From Sthenelais limicola (taxonomy: Eukaryota; Annelida; Polychaeta; Phyllodocida; Sigalionidae), in the NCBI GenBank assembly GCA_942159475.1, contig OW804098.1, positions 9,092,406 through 9,156,405 on the forward strand: a stretch of DNA of 64,000 nucleotides. The letters are read 5' to 3'. The notes under the pieces were generated by a model. The model did no database searches and was not told where the DNA came from. It worked only from the letters and a program-made list of their open reading frames with translations. A program made the position numbers and the translations under genes. Each line of letters begins with the position of its first letter. Within the stretch, counting starts at the first letter, position 1. Shown here in pieces: positions 54,222 through 64,000 of this stretch.

Positions 54222-54327
54222 TCTAAGTCCAAAGATGAGAGAGTCCCTTCAAACGAAGGGGAAGCCTCTCGCCTCGAACCACAGAGTGCCATTATAATTC
54301 CATTAAGACCGCAAAATGTCATTATAT
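54222..54327. mobile_element. CTAGGTCC element fragment
   Basis: Starts TCTAAGTCCAAAGATGAGAG and includes GAGTCCCTTCAAACGAAGGG. It stops after CATTATATAC, where an unrelated sequence begins. Confidence 0.75.
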
Positions 54328-55000
54328 ACTATGGAAACCGGATTGAAAGTACCGCTTTATCGCCGACAATGTCGGTAAACCCCATAGACTTAGCATAGCG
54401 ATGTTTGCAATGTCGGAAAAAGCATCGCCAATTTTTGCGATCAATATACCGATGTAAAAAAAAGGCGGCCGATTGTTTTTCAAAGAATCGGAAAGTTTTT
54501 TGGACAATTTCATGTGTCGGTCTTTTCCCGAAAATGTCGGTGACCTTAGTCTGAAATCGGCCGATTGTACTTACAAGTGGAACAATTTGCCGCCTACTTG
54601 TGCGCCATATCGGGTTTGCTGTCGGCATAAAATGGAAAAAAAATTGCTTTTCCCGTCAATGTCGGCAATTTTATGTCATACTTAACTTTGTGCCAACTAT
54701 ATGAGAAAAATCGGCCGACTTGTCGGTCGTGTTAATTTTAAAGTCGTCACCCACGGGTTAGTTGGCTTGTCGACACCCCCCCCTCTGGTGTTGACACCAT
54801 GAATGATACTTGTGCTGCCCCCTAGTGTCCTTTATAAGTTGCGCCCATTAACTTTGTGCCAACTTTGTAAGAAAAATCGGCCGACTTGTCGGTGGTGTTA
54901 ATTTTAAAGTCGTCAGTTGGGTTGTCGACACGCCCCCCAACTATTACTTGTGCTGCCCCCTAGTGTCCTTTATAAGTTGCGCCCATACATATGCTGCCCC
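54328..55000. repeat. TCGGC-rich repeat with internal tandem duplication
   Basis: The motif ATCGGCCGA and CGACAATGTCGG-type words recur through the block. About 54683-54848 and 54849-54985 are direct repeats (AACTTTGTGCCAACT, AAAAATCGGCCGACTTGTCG, GTGCTGCCCCCTAGTGTCC). Origin unknown. Confidence 0.7.
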
Positions 55001-56208
55001 CTTGTGTGTGTGCTTTCACATGGTTGCTATTAATTCTAAGTAATGCTCAACTTACACATTAGTTCGTAACGGTAGCGATTAATCGGTGGTGCCCCCTGAC
55101 GTATCAATTGAATGTTCGTCAGAACGATACCACTTGGTTGGTAATGGCCAAATGAATAATTTCTTCCTTGAATCGTTATTGGTTTATGTTTAATTCATCA
55201 CTTTAAAATTATAACTATTTCCATTTTATTCATTGTACTATTATCTTTACATTACTGACGAAACATAGTCCTGTACTGGAAATGTGTTTCTTCAATCGTG
55301 ATTGATCTGTGTTTAATTCATAATTTTAAAATAAGAACTATTTCCCTTTCTCCGTTTCTCATGTCCAATTATCGTAGGACTTTCGTTTCATATCGTGGAA
55401 GAGGTCATAGTAGCATTTCTTAGGGAGTTATGTCTTACATAATTTGCTACGATGTACTAAATTGGAATCGTGGAGGATGTGATAATACGAGAACTAAGTT
55501 AGCTGAAAAGACACATGAGGCAGTACTTCCTATTTCTTCTTTTTATTTAATAAATCAATAATCCTTTCAATTGCCGATGCAGCAGTCCAATCATCTTATC
55601 CATCTCTGGCTTTTATTTAATACAACAATAATAATCGTTTCTACGTCCTTCTACGTCCTTCTACGTCGTTTCTACGTCCTTTCAATTCGTCCTTTTATTC
55701 AGCTAAGCATCTATCTAGCGAACCCCCGATTTATATATAAATATCCGTCTATTTTTTCTGGGCGCACTTTCGCGACGGCCTCTGTGTGTTGGTTGTCTCA
55801 GTTGCTGCAATGCAGAAATTGATAAGTATTAGGAACAACACAATAAAATAAACACAATATTAATGATTACGCAGTCACATTTACAATTTTACGTACAAAT
55901 ACTAATTATGAAGTAAACACAACTAATGTTACTATCTTACCATGACTCGAAGTTACAGTGATATCACATACCTATTAATCATGGTATTACAAAGTCAACT
56001 AATTGGAACGTACACATCCGAGTAATCGGTCTCCTTAATACAAATCCTATTGATAAAGGAAAATGCTATGTCTACCATCCGCCCAAACATTATAAATGTT
56101 GACTCCCTGCCAACACATTCACTTGTATGCATTCACTTGGATCTCTTCGTCAATTGCACACACACACACACACTGCAACCCTAATATGATATTAATAAGA
56201 ATAGGAAA
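55001..56208. other. 3' flank of the minus-strand gene
   Basis: Includes a short tandem run (TCTACGTCCT units, about 55638-55685). Minus-strand AATAAA motifs at about 55541 and 55612 could serve the gene ending at 56209, but they are about 600 bases away. Confidence 0.45.
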
Positions 56209-59200
56209 TTAAATCTTACTTCTTTTCCCCTTGCCTTTCCCCTTGCCTTTCCCTTTGCCTGGACGTTTCTCAGGTTCGCATTCTGTCTCTGGCTCTGGCT
56301 CGGGCTCGGGCTCGTTCTCTGTGTATAAATAAGTATGCAGCATAAGAAATCAATGAAATTTACCACTCTGTGTATAAATAAGTATGCAACATAAGAAAGC
56401 AATGTAATTTACCACTTGGTTAGGCATATGAAACATATAAATTATTACTCATGAGAAAATTCACCTGTCACATCTGTACTTTATGAACCATAACTTTATC
56501 AACTTTATTCATGTGTGTGTCTATATCTAAAAAGTCACCAAATATAATTACCTTTCTCCACTGCACTTGGGCTGTTCTCGGGCTGTCTCGGCTCGGGCTC
56601 TCTTGGCCTTACTTGTGATAGATCCACTATTTAACGAGAAAAATACTCATGTTACTTGATTGCATACTGGTCGTCTGATAGCCGGCTAGTAAACATACGC
56701 GGGGACAATGAACAAAAGTTGTAGCCTATTTACTAAACTATAGTACTACGATGTCTGAGTTTCAAAAGAATGGTTGTAATAATAATAGTAACCAATTTAA
56801 AGCATACCTTTGTTTAGCACTTTGATGAGCTTGCCCTCATTTTTTGTTAACCGTGCCATCGTCTTGGCCATCACTGCAAGATTTTGTGTGACGCCCTCGA
56901 TGAGTTCGAGAACTGGAAAAAAAAAGCGTTCATCTATACAACGGTGGTTACAATGAATAGTATCATTGTACAATGAACCTGAATGAACATGCATTTGCTC
57001 TATTTCAAAATAATCGGACTCACTAAATCGGAATACATAGTAGCATACATGTGTGATATGGATATTAATGGGTATATTAATGAGTGCTTCAGAAAGGGGA
57101 ATCTGTTGCAAAAGTACTTACGGCGAGGCTCGAATTGTGGTGCGTTCGTATCACCACTGCTGCAACTTTGTCTTTGGGGAGTCGTTGCGACCTCTTGGGC
57201 ACTGGCAGTGGCACGCCTTGCAGGTTGGGCATGTTGGGCAGGTTTGGCACAACTGCTATTCGTCGATTTCGATTGACGTGGAGTAGTGTAGACGTCATGT
57301 TTGGCTGGGGCTTGTGCTTGCGCTTGGGCACTGGCACGCCTTGCAGGTTGGGCACAGCTGCTATTCGTCGATTGACGTGGAGTAGTGTTGGCACAGCTGC
57401 TATTCGTCGATTGACGTGGAGTAGTGTTGGCTTGGGCTTGGGCACAACTACGATTGGTTCGGCTCGCCACTTTGCTGGTCGAGGGGTTTGGGGTCGTCGG
57501 CCGGGGCGATGTCGTCCCCGACAGCCAGTCCTCCACATGTCTCAATTCTTTAAACCGAAAAACAACTAATTTGTATTACCATGAATAACATCGATTAGGA
57601 GCAGTAATATGGTCTAGTATATCTATAAAGTTGCTTTGTCAGTAGGTGATGTATTTTGGCAACACTCACTGTCCACACTGTCGTCGTCCGAGTCGGACCA
57701 CTCGAGTTTGGCAAGTTTTCTCTTCTTCGGCCCAGAGACTGAAAATATAACTGTAAACATATTCAATTCTGGTGACACAATTCACTCGCTTCGATATTAA
57801 TACTAAATCTAGAAGTTTGTTTTTTTTACTTTGGGCACGTTCTTTCTTCAATATACTGTAGACAATTATCCAAAGTAATCAGTCAATGTTGAAAGCTATG
57901 TCAATTATTTCTTGCAATATTCACCTTTCTTCGTGAAATCATCTTTCGAGTCGTCACCGGGCGGCTGGAATGGCAAGAGGACATGTTTAATTACACACCT
58001 TGCACAAATGAACCATCAGGACAAAACTGTACGTCACGTATACAATTGGGATTAGAAAATGTCAGCACATACAGCTACTTAGAAGGAGTTTGTTAATTCG
58101 CCGGCATTACACATTAAACCAAACCAGTGGAGAAAATATATATACTCATATGTTCATCTCTATCGTCAGTGTAAGTGCTGGCCCCTATGGGGAACCAACG
58201 CTTATATGTACTATTACAAAACTTTCTACTCGTACCGGGTAGAATGTTTGCCGCAAGACGTTCCCCTCTGTTCTCCCCGCGTGCATCAACAGTGGCAAGC
58301 GGCGTAAGGGCGCTTTTTTATCTTTGTGCATTTTTTTGAGGTCTGATGTTGTAGTAGTTCGCAACAGTGGTGTCAGACCGCTGTTTGGTAACCTCGTGTA
58401 GGGCACAAGCTGAGTCTGAGGCGGGACGAAGTAGTGTTGGCCGATGTAATCGGCCAACTCCCCCATATCGTCCATCTCTGCGATGCAGATGTTAGGTACG
58501 CCTGCGACCCTTTTAAAGTTCTTGTCGCGTATGCTGACGTTATAACATGGCTGAAATAAGTTATGGTGAACACGTGCTAGTAGTAGTTGAGGTTAACTAA
58601 GGGTTAGAGGCAGCCTTAGGCACACGCAAAACAACAAAAACAACATTAGCCTACTGAATTAGAAAAAATGGATAAACCTACATTTTTCAACTTTTATTAT
58701 ATTAACATTTATTAGGCATATATTTAACCTTACTGACTGATACTGATACTTAGTATAATTACTAATATGTGACTCGACTTGCATACCTTTGACTTGTTTC
58801 CTCCCGCTTTTGATGAATCGGTTCGCATGAACTCATCGAGACGCTCTTCCAGAGCATCCTGGTGTCGCGCTGAATCGGAAATAATACAACCCATTACAAT
58901 AACGGTCATCACTACCTTACTCACACTGTCATATTTGTAATCCAATTTTGCTAACCTTATTTTAACACGGAAATTTTAGAAATTCACTACACAATTAATA
59001 TAAGTCATAACAGCAAAATGACATGGTAGCGAAATGCCCTATATATAATGATATTCTAGGCTATTACTAACTACACTAACTTAACAATGAAGATGTCATG
59101 TCAAGCTTGGGAACTTGTTCAGTTTATTTTTAATGACTTTAAGATCACATGCCACTGGTATTATATTATTGACTATAGGACATGCTTCGATCTAACTGTG

Positions 59201-61999
59201 GTATACTATGGAGAGACTGACTGGGTATGGTCAGTATGTTGATGTAGCAGGCATTAGCGGGGACGTTACTGGTACATAGCGTGTGTAGTCCTCCTTTAGT
59301 GAAAGATGCTTCCCCTCAAGTACAATGACATTTGAGTTCCAAATATATTAGTTCACTTCTTCTCCTCCGACATAGCTCATTACAATTACGAAAAGCATTT
59401 TACTTTACATAATAAATATTAAATAATATATACATTGACTGAATGAATCATAACATTTTTTCACAAACAATTGATCATCATTTATATCATCATGTCACTC
59501 TTTCATTATTTTTTATAATTTTATTATTTTTTATAATTATATTATTATTATTTTTTTATTTATTGAGCATAAATTGTTGGTCAAAGTCAATATGCGGGAG
59601 AGAAAGTATTATACGTTTCTGTAGGGCAATATTGGACCAATCCACATTTACACTCATGTCCCTTGCAAATCAAAGGAAAGCCCAAAATCGGCAAAAAGAA
59701 AGTGGGACGAAGCGTCATGAGTCATTTGCTCACCCAACTCCCCCATATCGTTCATCTCTGCGATGCAGATGTTAGGTACGCCTGCGACCCTTTTAAAGTT
59801 CTTGTCGCGTATGCTGACGTTATAACATGGCTGAAATGAACAGACGACGGCCACAGCACACATGCACATATGCGCACTCCTTCAACTGCGCGTTGATCAG
59901 AGTGATATACACTTTGTCTACAACTTTAAGGTTGACTTGACGAGACAAAAGTTATGACATGGACTCTATCACGTTTGACTTTCATTATTTTTTATAATTT
60001 TATTATTTTTTATAATTATATTATTATTATTTTTTTATTTATTGAGCATAAATTGTTGGTCAAAGTCAATATGCGGGAGAGAAAGTATTATACGTTTCTG
60101 TAGGGCAATATTGGACCAATCCACATTTACACTCATGTCCCTTGCAAATCAAAGGAAAGCCCAAAATCGGCAAAAAGAAAGTGGGACGAAGCGTCATGAG
60201 TCATTTGCTCACCCAACAACCAGTTGGGGAGGACAAACTGACCTCAGCCCGGACAGACGACGGCCACAGCACACGTGCACATATGCGCACTCCTTCAACT
60301 GCGCGTTGATCAGAGTGATATACACTTTGTCTACAACTTTAAGGTTGACTTGACGAGACAAAAGTTATGACATGGACTCTATCACGTTTGACTTCCAAAT
60401 ATATTAGCTGTGTCGATATTTTTCAATAATAATAATTTTCGGCGCCACATAAATGGTCAGCTTGATTGGTCAAAGTCAATAGGCGTTCGAGGATGTATTA
60501 TACATTCCTGTATTGCAATATTGGACCAATCCAGCTTCACACTCATGCGGCATAAGCCCTTTACAATATGAATGATAATTCATCAATATAGTTGTGAATA
60601 GTTATCTAATCATTTTCAAACAAATCAATTAATCAAATAAATTATACAGACTAACAAAATCCACTCGCACATATATAAAAAAAAATTCACTTTCTTACCT
60701 CTTCTCTACTATTTACATATCGCCCATAAGATCACATGCCACTGGTATTATATTATGGACTATAGGACATGCTTCGATCTAACTGTTGTATACTATGGAG
60801 AGACTGACTGGGTATGGTCAGTATGTTGATGTAGCAGGCATTAGCGGGGACCTTAATTATCTAATAAAACTTTTTTTTTTGGGTTGGTGGGGTGTTATTA
60901 TTGTACACAGGTTACTGTACTTTACTTGACATGCGAATGATTTTTTTACATATGACATGCTGACAATATAATAGGCGGACACCTTCATTCAACCTGTTGT
61001 GTGTAGAAATTGAAAGTTTCGTCAGTACTGCGACTACATACAATACATGACATATAATATGGGCTGCAGCGTTCATGGTTAGACCGTTGGAAGTGCATTT
61101 GAAATAGCAGAGATGCCACTCACAATCCCCAAAAAACTCGGCAATGCACAGGAGGCTCTCCCCCCTTAAATGTTGCATTGGCAAAGCCACTGATGCGAAC
61201 GCAGAACAAGTGTGAAGTACTTCATTGACTGTTACGATGATTTTGTAATTTATAGTTATTTAGGTATCATACTTACAGCTGCATGGCGCCTGACTGGCTG
61301 GCCTTTGCTGGAGGGCGGCGCTGCGTACTAGCTGTAAAAGTAACATTATAATGCGATTATTCTAATAATTGATTCACTGCCTTTGGTCTTAGTGATATTA
61401 ACTATGCAATGCATAGTATCAACCCATTTACAAAGGTTGTTGCGGGGCGAGAGGGGCAGGAAGACCCAAGAGGGATGTAGTTTACGATCATACCTAGAGA
61501 CCGACGTAAAACCCGGAACTGTTCACTACAACTTTTTTACTAAGACTGTCATAGCTACAATGAACATAATGACTTTTGCGTTTTAATATTCAATATGGAA
61601 AACAATGGAATGCATTTTGTACAATTGAATTAATTGTTACTTACCACTCCCATTGGTGTCCGGCTCCGACCTGTGAATTGAATAGAAATAGAGATATAAT
61701 ACTATCAAGTTATTACTGTGTCAAATAGTGTTTCAGAATCATTGATGTCACTTCCTTGTGACCAAAACTAAATTAAGGAAGAGGCATTTGTACTGATGCC
61801 CTTGTCAACTGGTGCATTTGATCATTTGCCGACAACTATTAACAGTAACACATGCATGTAGGCTGTAGTTGACTGTAGTTGGTGAAATGAATGTAAAAAT
61901 GTAGTTTTGGAACACATGTATACTGTCAACTTACTTTGGCTCCTTTTGTTGTTGCTCTGCTGATTCTGTTTCGAGGACTTGGGTCTCCTCCCCCGCCAT
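56209..61999 (-). CDS. Twelve-exon nuclear-type protein of unknown family
   Basis: Exons in transcript order: 61999-61935, 61670-61645, 61331-61277, 61164-61124, 58869-58787, 58550-58236, 57964-57925, 57738-57670, 57547-57122, 56912-56808, 56626-56552, 56318-56209 (TAA). All junctions are GT-AG and the lengths sum to 1410 bases (469 codons plus stop) with no internal stop, which would be unlikely by chance. The N-terminus (MAGEETQVLETESAEQQQ) is acidic and polar. Exon 6 encodes a dense, probably folded block (PCYNVSIRDKNFKRVAGVPN...). Exon 8 has a nuclear-localisation-like PKKRK followed by SDSDDDSVD. Exon 9 has repeats of NTTPRQSTNSSCA and an Ala/Gln-rich stretch. Exon 10 is a coiled coil (LLELIEGVTQNLAVMAKTM). 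The tail has Glu-Pro repeats and then six Gly-Lys pairs. I do not recognise the family. Exon 4 is least certain. The frame stays open 5' of the ATG through a possible exon at 62275-62253. Confidence 0.78.
59141..60855. repeat. Nested direct repeats in intron 4 of the minus-strand gene
   Basis: Three levels. 59141-59270 recurs at 60729-60855 (AAGATCACATGCCACTGGTA). The 15-mer TTCCAAATATATTAG occurs at 59337 and 60392. A block of about 480 bases is tandem (59501-59982 and 59980-60393), sharing TTATTGAGCATAAATTGTTG and CAGACGACGGCCACAGCAC. The first tandem unit carries a partial copy of exon 6 at the point where the second has unrelated sequence. Confidence 0.85.
59734..59837 (-). pseudogene. 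Partial exon 6 copy inside its own gene's intron
   Basis: About 104 bases nearly identical (one clear mismatch near the inner end) to 58453-58557. It comprises the acceptor AG and the first roughly 95 coding bases of exon 6 (PCYNVSIRDKNF...IAEM). After DMGEL the sequence departs and no donor is present at the homologous place. It lies upstream of the real exon in the same orientation. Confidence 0.88.
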
Positions 62000-62252
62000 G
62001 ATCTCAAGGGCAACGACTGAAAATTTAGAACGGAATATTGAGGATTAATTGCAATTTATGTGAGTTAACCCAAGTAGCCAAAGCTCATCGTTACGTACTG
62101 TATCTATCGTGCAACAACGTATCGTACAAACTACAATTGAACCAACCCGAAAAATTTAGGAATTACAAACTTGATACTCTAAATTTATGAACATATCACA
62201 ATAACATTGCTAATGTCGATCATTGTCATTTTTAATACGGATCATACTTACA

Positions 62253-62275
62253 AGTGTTTAACTGGGACACGGTCC
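62253..62275 (-). other. Possible upstream exon of the minus-strand gene
   Basis: Minus-strand acceptor CCTTCAG, 23 bases, then donor GTAAGT. Joined to the exon starting at 62016, the frame remains open, so either this is 5' UTR or the start codon lies further upstream. Confidence 0.45.
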
Positions 62276-62853
62276 TGAAGGTAAAGTAAGGATAAATTAC
62301 TAAATTACAGTTCATGTATACGACCATAATATTAATCAATATATTCCAAAAAATCAGGTATGTATGTAAATATGCAACTGCATCATTGCAAGGAGTGAAC
62401 AACAAAGTCGATTAATGTATGATATATCGTTGATTGTGTCATGTTGGTACTATGGCACACTCTAATTAAGTACAAGGACATCCCATCTTACATCTTACAT
62501 CTCTGTAAGCATAGAGCCAATGCTACAATTGTACAAACGTACTTTATAGATGGACTGAACTCTCGTAACAAGATGAATACTGACGAACGAACATTGAACT
62601 AAAATCTTGTGCTATACCTAGGAACGTTGAACATGGAACTTGAAAAAGCATTGAATTGTAGGAAAGTTACCAATGACATTGAGCATGAAACAGTAGTAAC
62701 AAAAGCTTATAAATTGATTAAGCTATCGTGCGTGTCCTGTCCTGTTATAGGACTAGTAAAACCTGTATTTCCAAATCGTTAGCATTTCAAGCAGCGACTG
62801 CAAATACAATTGTCCATAGTAGAATGAGACCGTAGCATAGGTGGTCTTCAGCA
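62276..62853. other. Upstream region of the minus-strand gene
   Basis: AT-rich with no recognised core promoter motif. No other features. Confidence 0.4.
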
Positions 62854-63850
62854 GGGCTCTGTTGTATAAGCTAAGCAAGGAATTTTTTCGGTATGAATTT
62901 TTCCCTAACTACATTCATTCCTACAGAAAATTCCCAGCTCGTAGGAATATTCCTTGCTGTAGAGGTGTTGGTCAGCAAAGTAGAAGGTAAATAGGATGCA
63001 TAGGATTCACTCATTTCTTGGGTTTAAAGATTAAAATAAAAGTGGTAAAGTGGGTAAAATATTAGATGCATTGATTCTTATACCTTCAAATCTGATGCAG
63101 ATTATCTCGAATGGATTAGAATCTAGATCCACAGGCATGACCTAGAAACTGACCCATTTAGCTGTGGGAATTTCGTACATTGATACTTGTAGTTGTTCCC
63201 TATGTACGAATTTCCCCCAGAAGTTTTCCTACCGAAGTAATTTCCCTCATTCTTTCCTCTGAGTTAAACATGAAAAGACTGGAAAACTAAGGAACACCTT
63301 GTAGGTGTTCCCTCAAGAATTCCTTAGGATTTATTGACTGCAAAAATATGATTTTACTAGTCATATATATCTGCTATCCTTATAGTACAAATTTTCTGCT
63401 GTTAGATGATTTTTCTGTTGATTATTAACATAATTGGAATAGAAAATAGAAGCCTCCCAAGCTGGGATTCGAACCATGGACCTGAGAGGGGAGCCTTTCT
63501 GGGAAAAAACAAATAGCACTGGGTGGTGATTGAACCACCAACCTGAGAGTTTCATTAGTTACCAATCAAAATTTGTCGGAAATATTGTAGTAAATTCCTA
63601 CATGATTACATCTGCTTGGTGGGAAGGAAAAGCCGTAGGAAAATTCCCAGAGAAACATATTGAAATTGTATAGGACTGAAGGAATTCCCTCAGTTTTCCT
63701 TGCTTAGCAGCTGGGAAGGAATGGTGCAGGGAAGGAATAGCCTATACTTTCAATGCTTTTTAGCGTAGGAATTTCCCAACGAAGTAAAGGAAAAAAACGT
63801 AGGAATTCCCACAAAAAAAATTATTCTTTAGCTTATACAACAGGGCCCAG
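62854..63850. mobile_element. One-kilobase inverted-repeat element GGGCYCTGTTGTATAAGCTA
   Basis: Left end GGGCTCTGTTGTATAAGCTA and right end TAGCTTATACAACAGGGCCC are inverted repeats of about 20 bp, flanked by AGCA / AGCC (possible 4-bp duplication with one mismatch). The interior repeats GGAATTCCC/GGAATTTTCC-type words and encodes nothing visible. It carries tRNA-like motifs at 63455-63540. Confidence 0.8.
63455..63540 (-). repeat. tRNA-like B-box motifs
   Basis: On the minus strand GGTTCGAATCC (about 63463-63473) matches the pol III B box exactly. About 65 bases upstream GGTGGTTCAATCACCACC forms a T-arm-like hairpin. Both are preceded by CTCTCAGGT. No complete tRNA fold can be drawn, so a decayed tRNA-derived repeat is more likely than a tRNA gene. 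Confidence 0.35.
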
Positions 63851-63893
63851 CCGAATGAACAAGATAATAATAACATTGCTTATATGGATTTGA

Positions 63894-64000
63894 GATTTGG
63901 CACAGTTAGACACATTTTACACTTTTGGCACCGTGGTAAGGGTGTCAAGCTCACCATCGCTGAGGAGCGTGACAGAAGAATCGCTGCTAAACATGGAAAA
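63894..64000 (+). CDS. Possible coding start or exon running off the window
   Basis: An open frame from ATG at 63894 to the window end gives about 35 residues with a charged, protein-like composition (RGKGVKLTIAEERDRR). A splice acceptor is also possible at CACAG just before TTAGACAC. Too short to assign. Confidence 0.3.

Noticed and set aside
57000..57569. Plus-strand frames of 97 and 161 codons
   Set aside because: Antisense shadows of exon 9 of the minus-strand gene, whose splice sites and phases fit.

Overview
This looks like AT-rich nuclear DNA from a metazoan, probably an invertebrate. It has multi-exon genes with GT-AG introns, an ankyrin/RING gene of Mind-bomb type, a CR1/L2-like LINE and very dense short inverted-repeat elements (MITEs). 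There is no operon structure. The clade cannot be fixed from the sequence alone.

Layout. 1-9500 (copy A) is one half of a segmental duplication and ends in a 200-base assembly gap (9501-9700). The other half (copy B) is 24907-29526 plus 37949-42360, split by an 8.4 kb LINE. About 9840-16651 (+) holds the last seven exons of an ankyrin-repeat/RING-finger gene, with MITEs and a remarkable tandem array in its introns. 16.7-24.9 kb and 42.4-56.2 kb carry no gene I can support and consist largely of MITEs of about ten families. 29527-37948 (-) is the LINE. 56209-61999 (-) is a 12-exon gene of unknown family, rebuilt here exon by exon with all intron phases agreeing (469 codons plus stop).

The most abundant element is a 235-bp MITE (ends GGGTCAG...CTGACCC) with about 47 copies in 54 kb. 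A/B comparison gives filled and empty sites, showing 4-bp target-site duplications. No copy lies in the LINE or right of 54.2 kb.

The most unusual content is the LINE. Its first ORF ends in a NADAR (YbiA-like, ADP-ribose-linked) domain after a coiled coil and an RRM-like region. A separate SGNH-hydrolase ORF follows. The endonuclease and reverse transcriptase sit in one frame interrupted by a single UAG directly followed by AUG. The second standout is a 41-bp minisatellite that repeats the intron's own 3' splice-site sequence 16 times immediately before an ankyrin exon.
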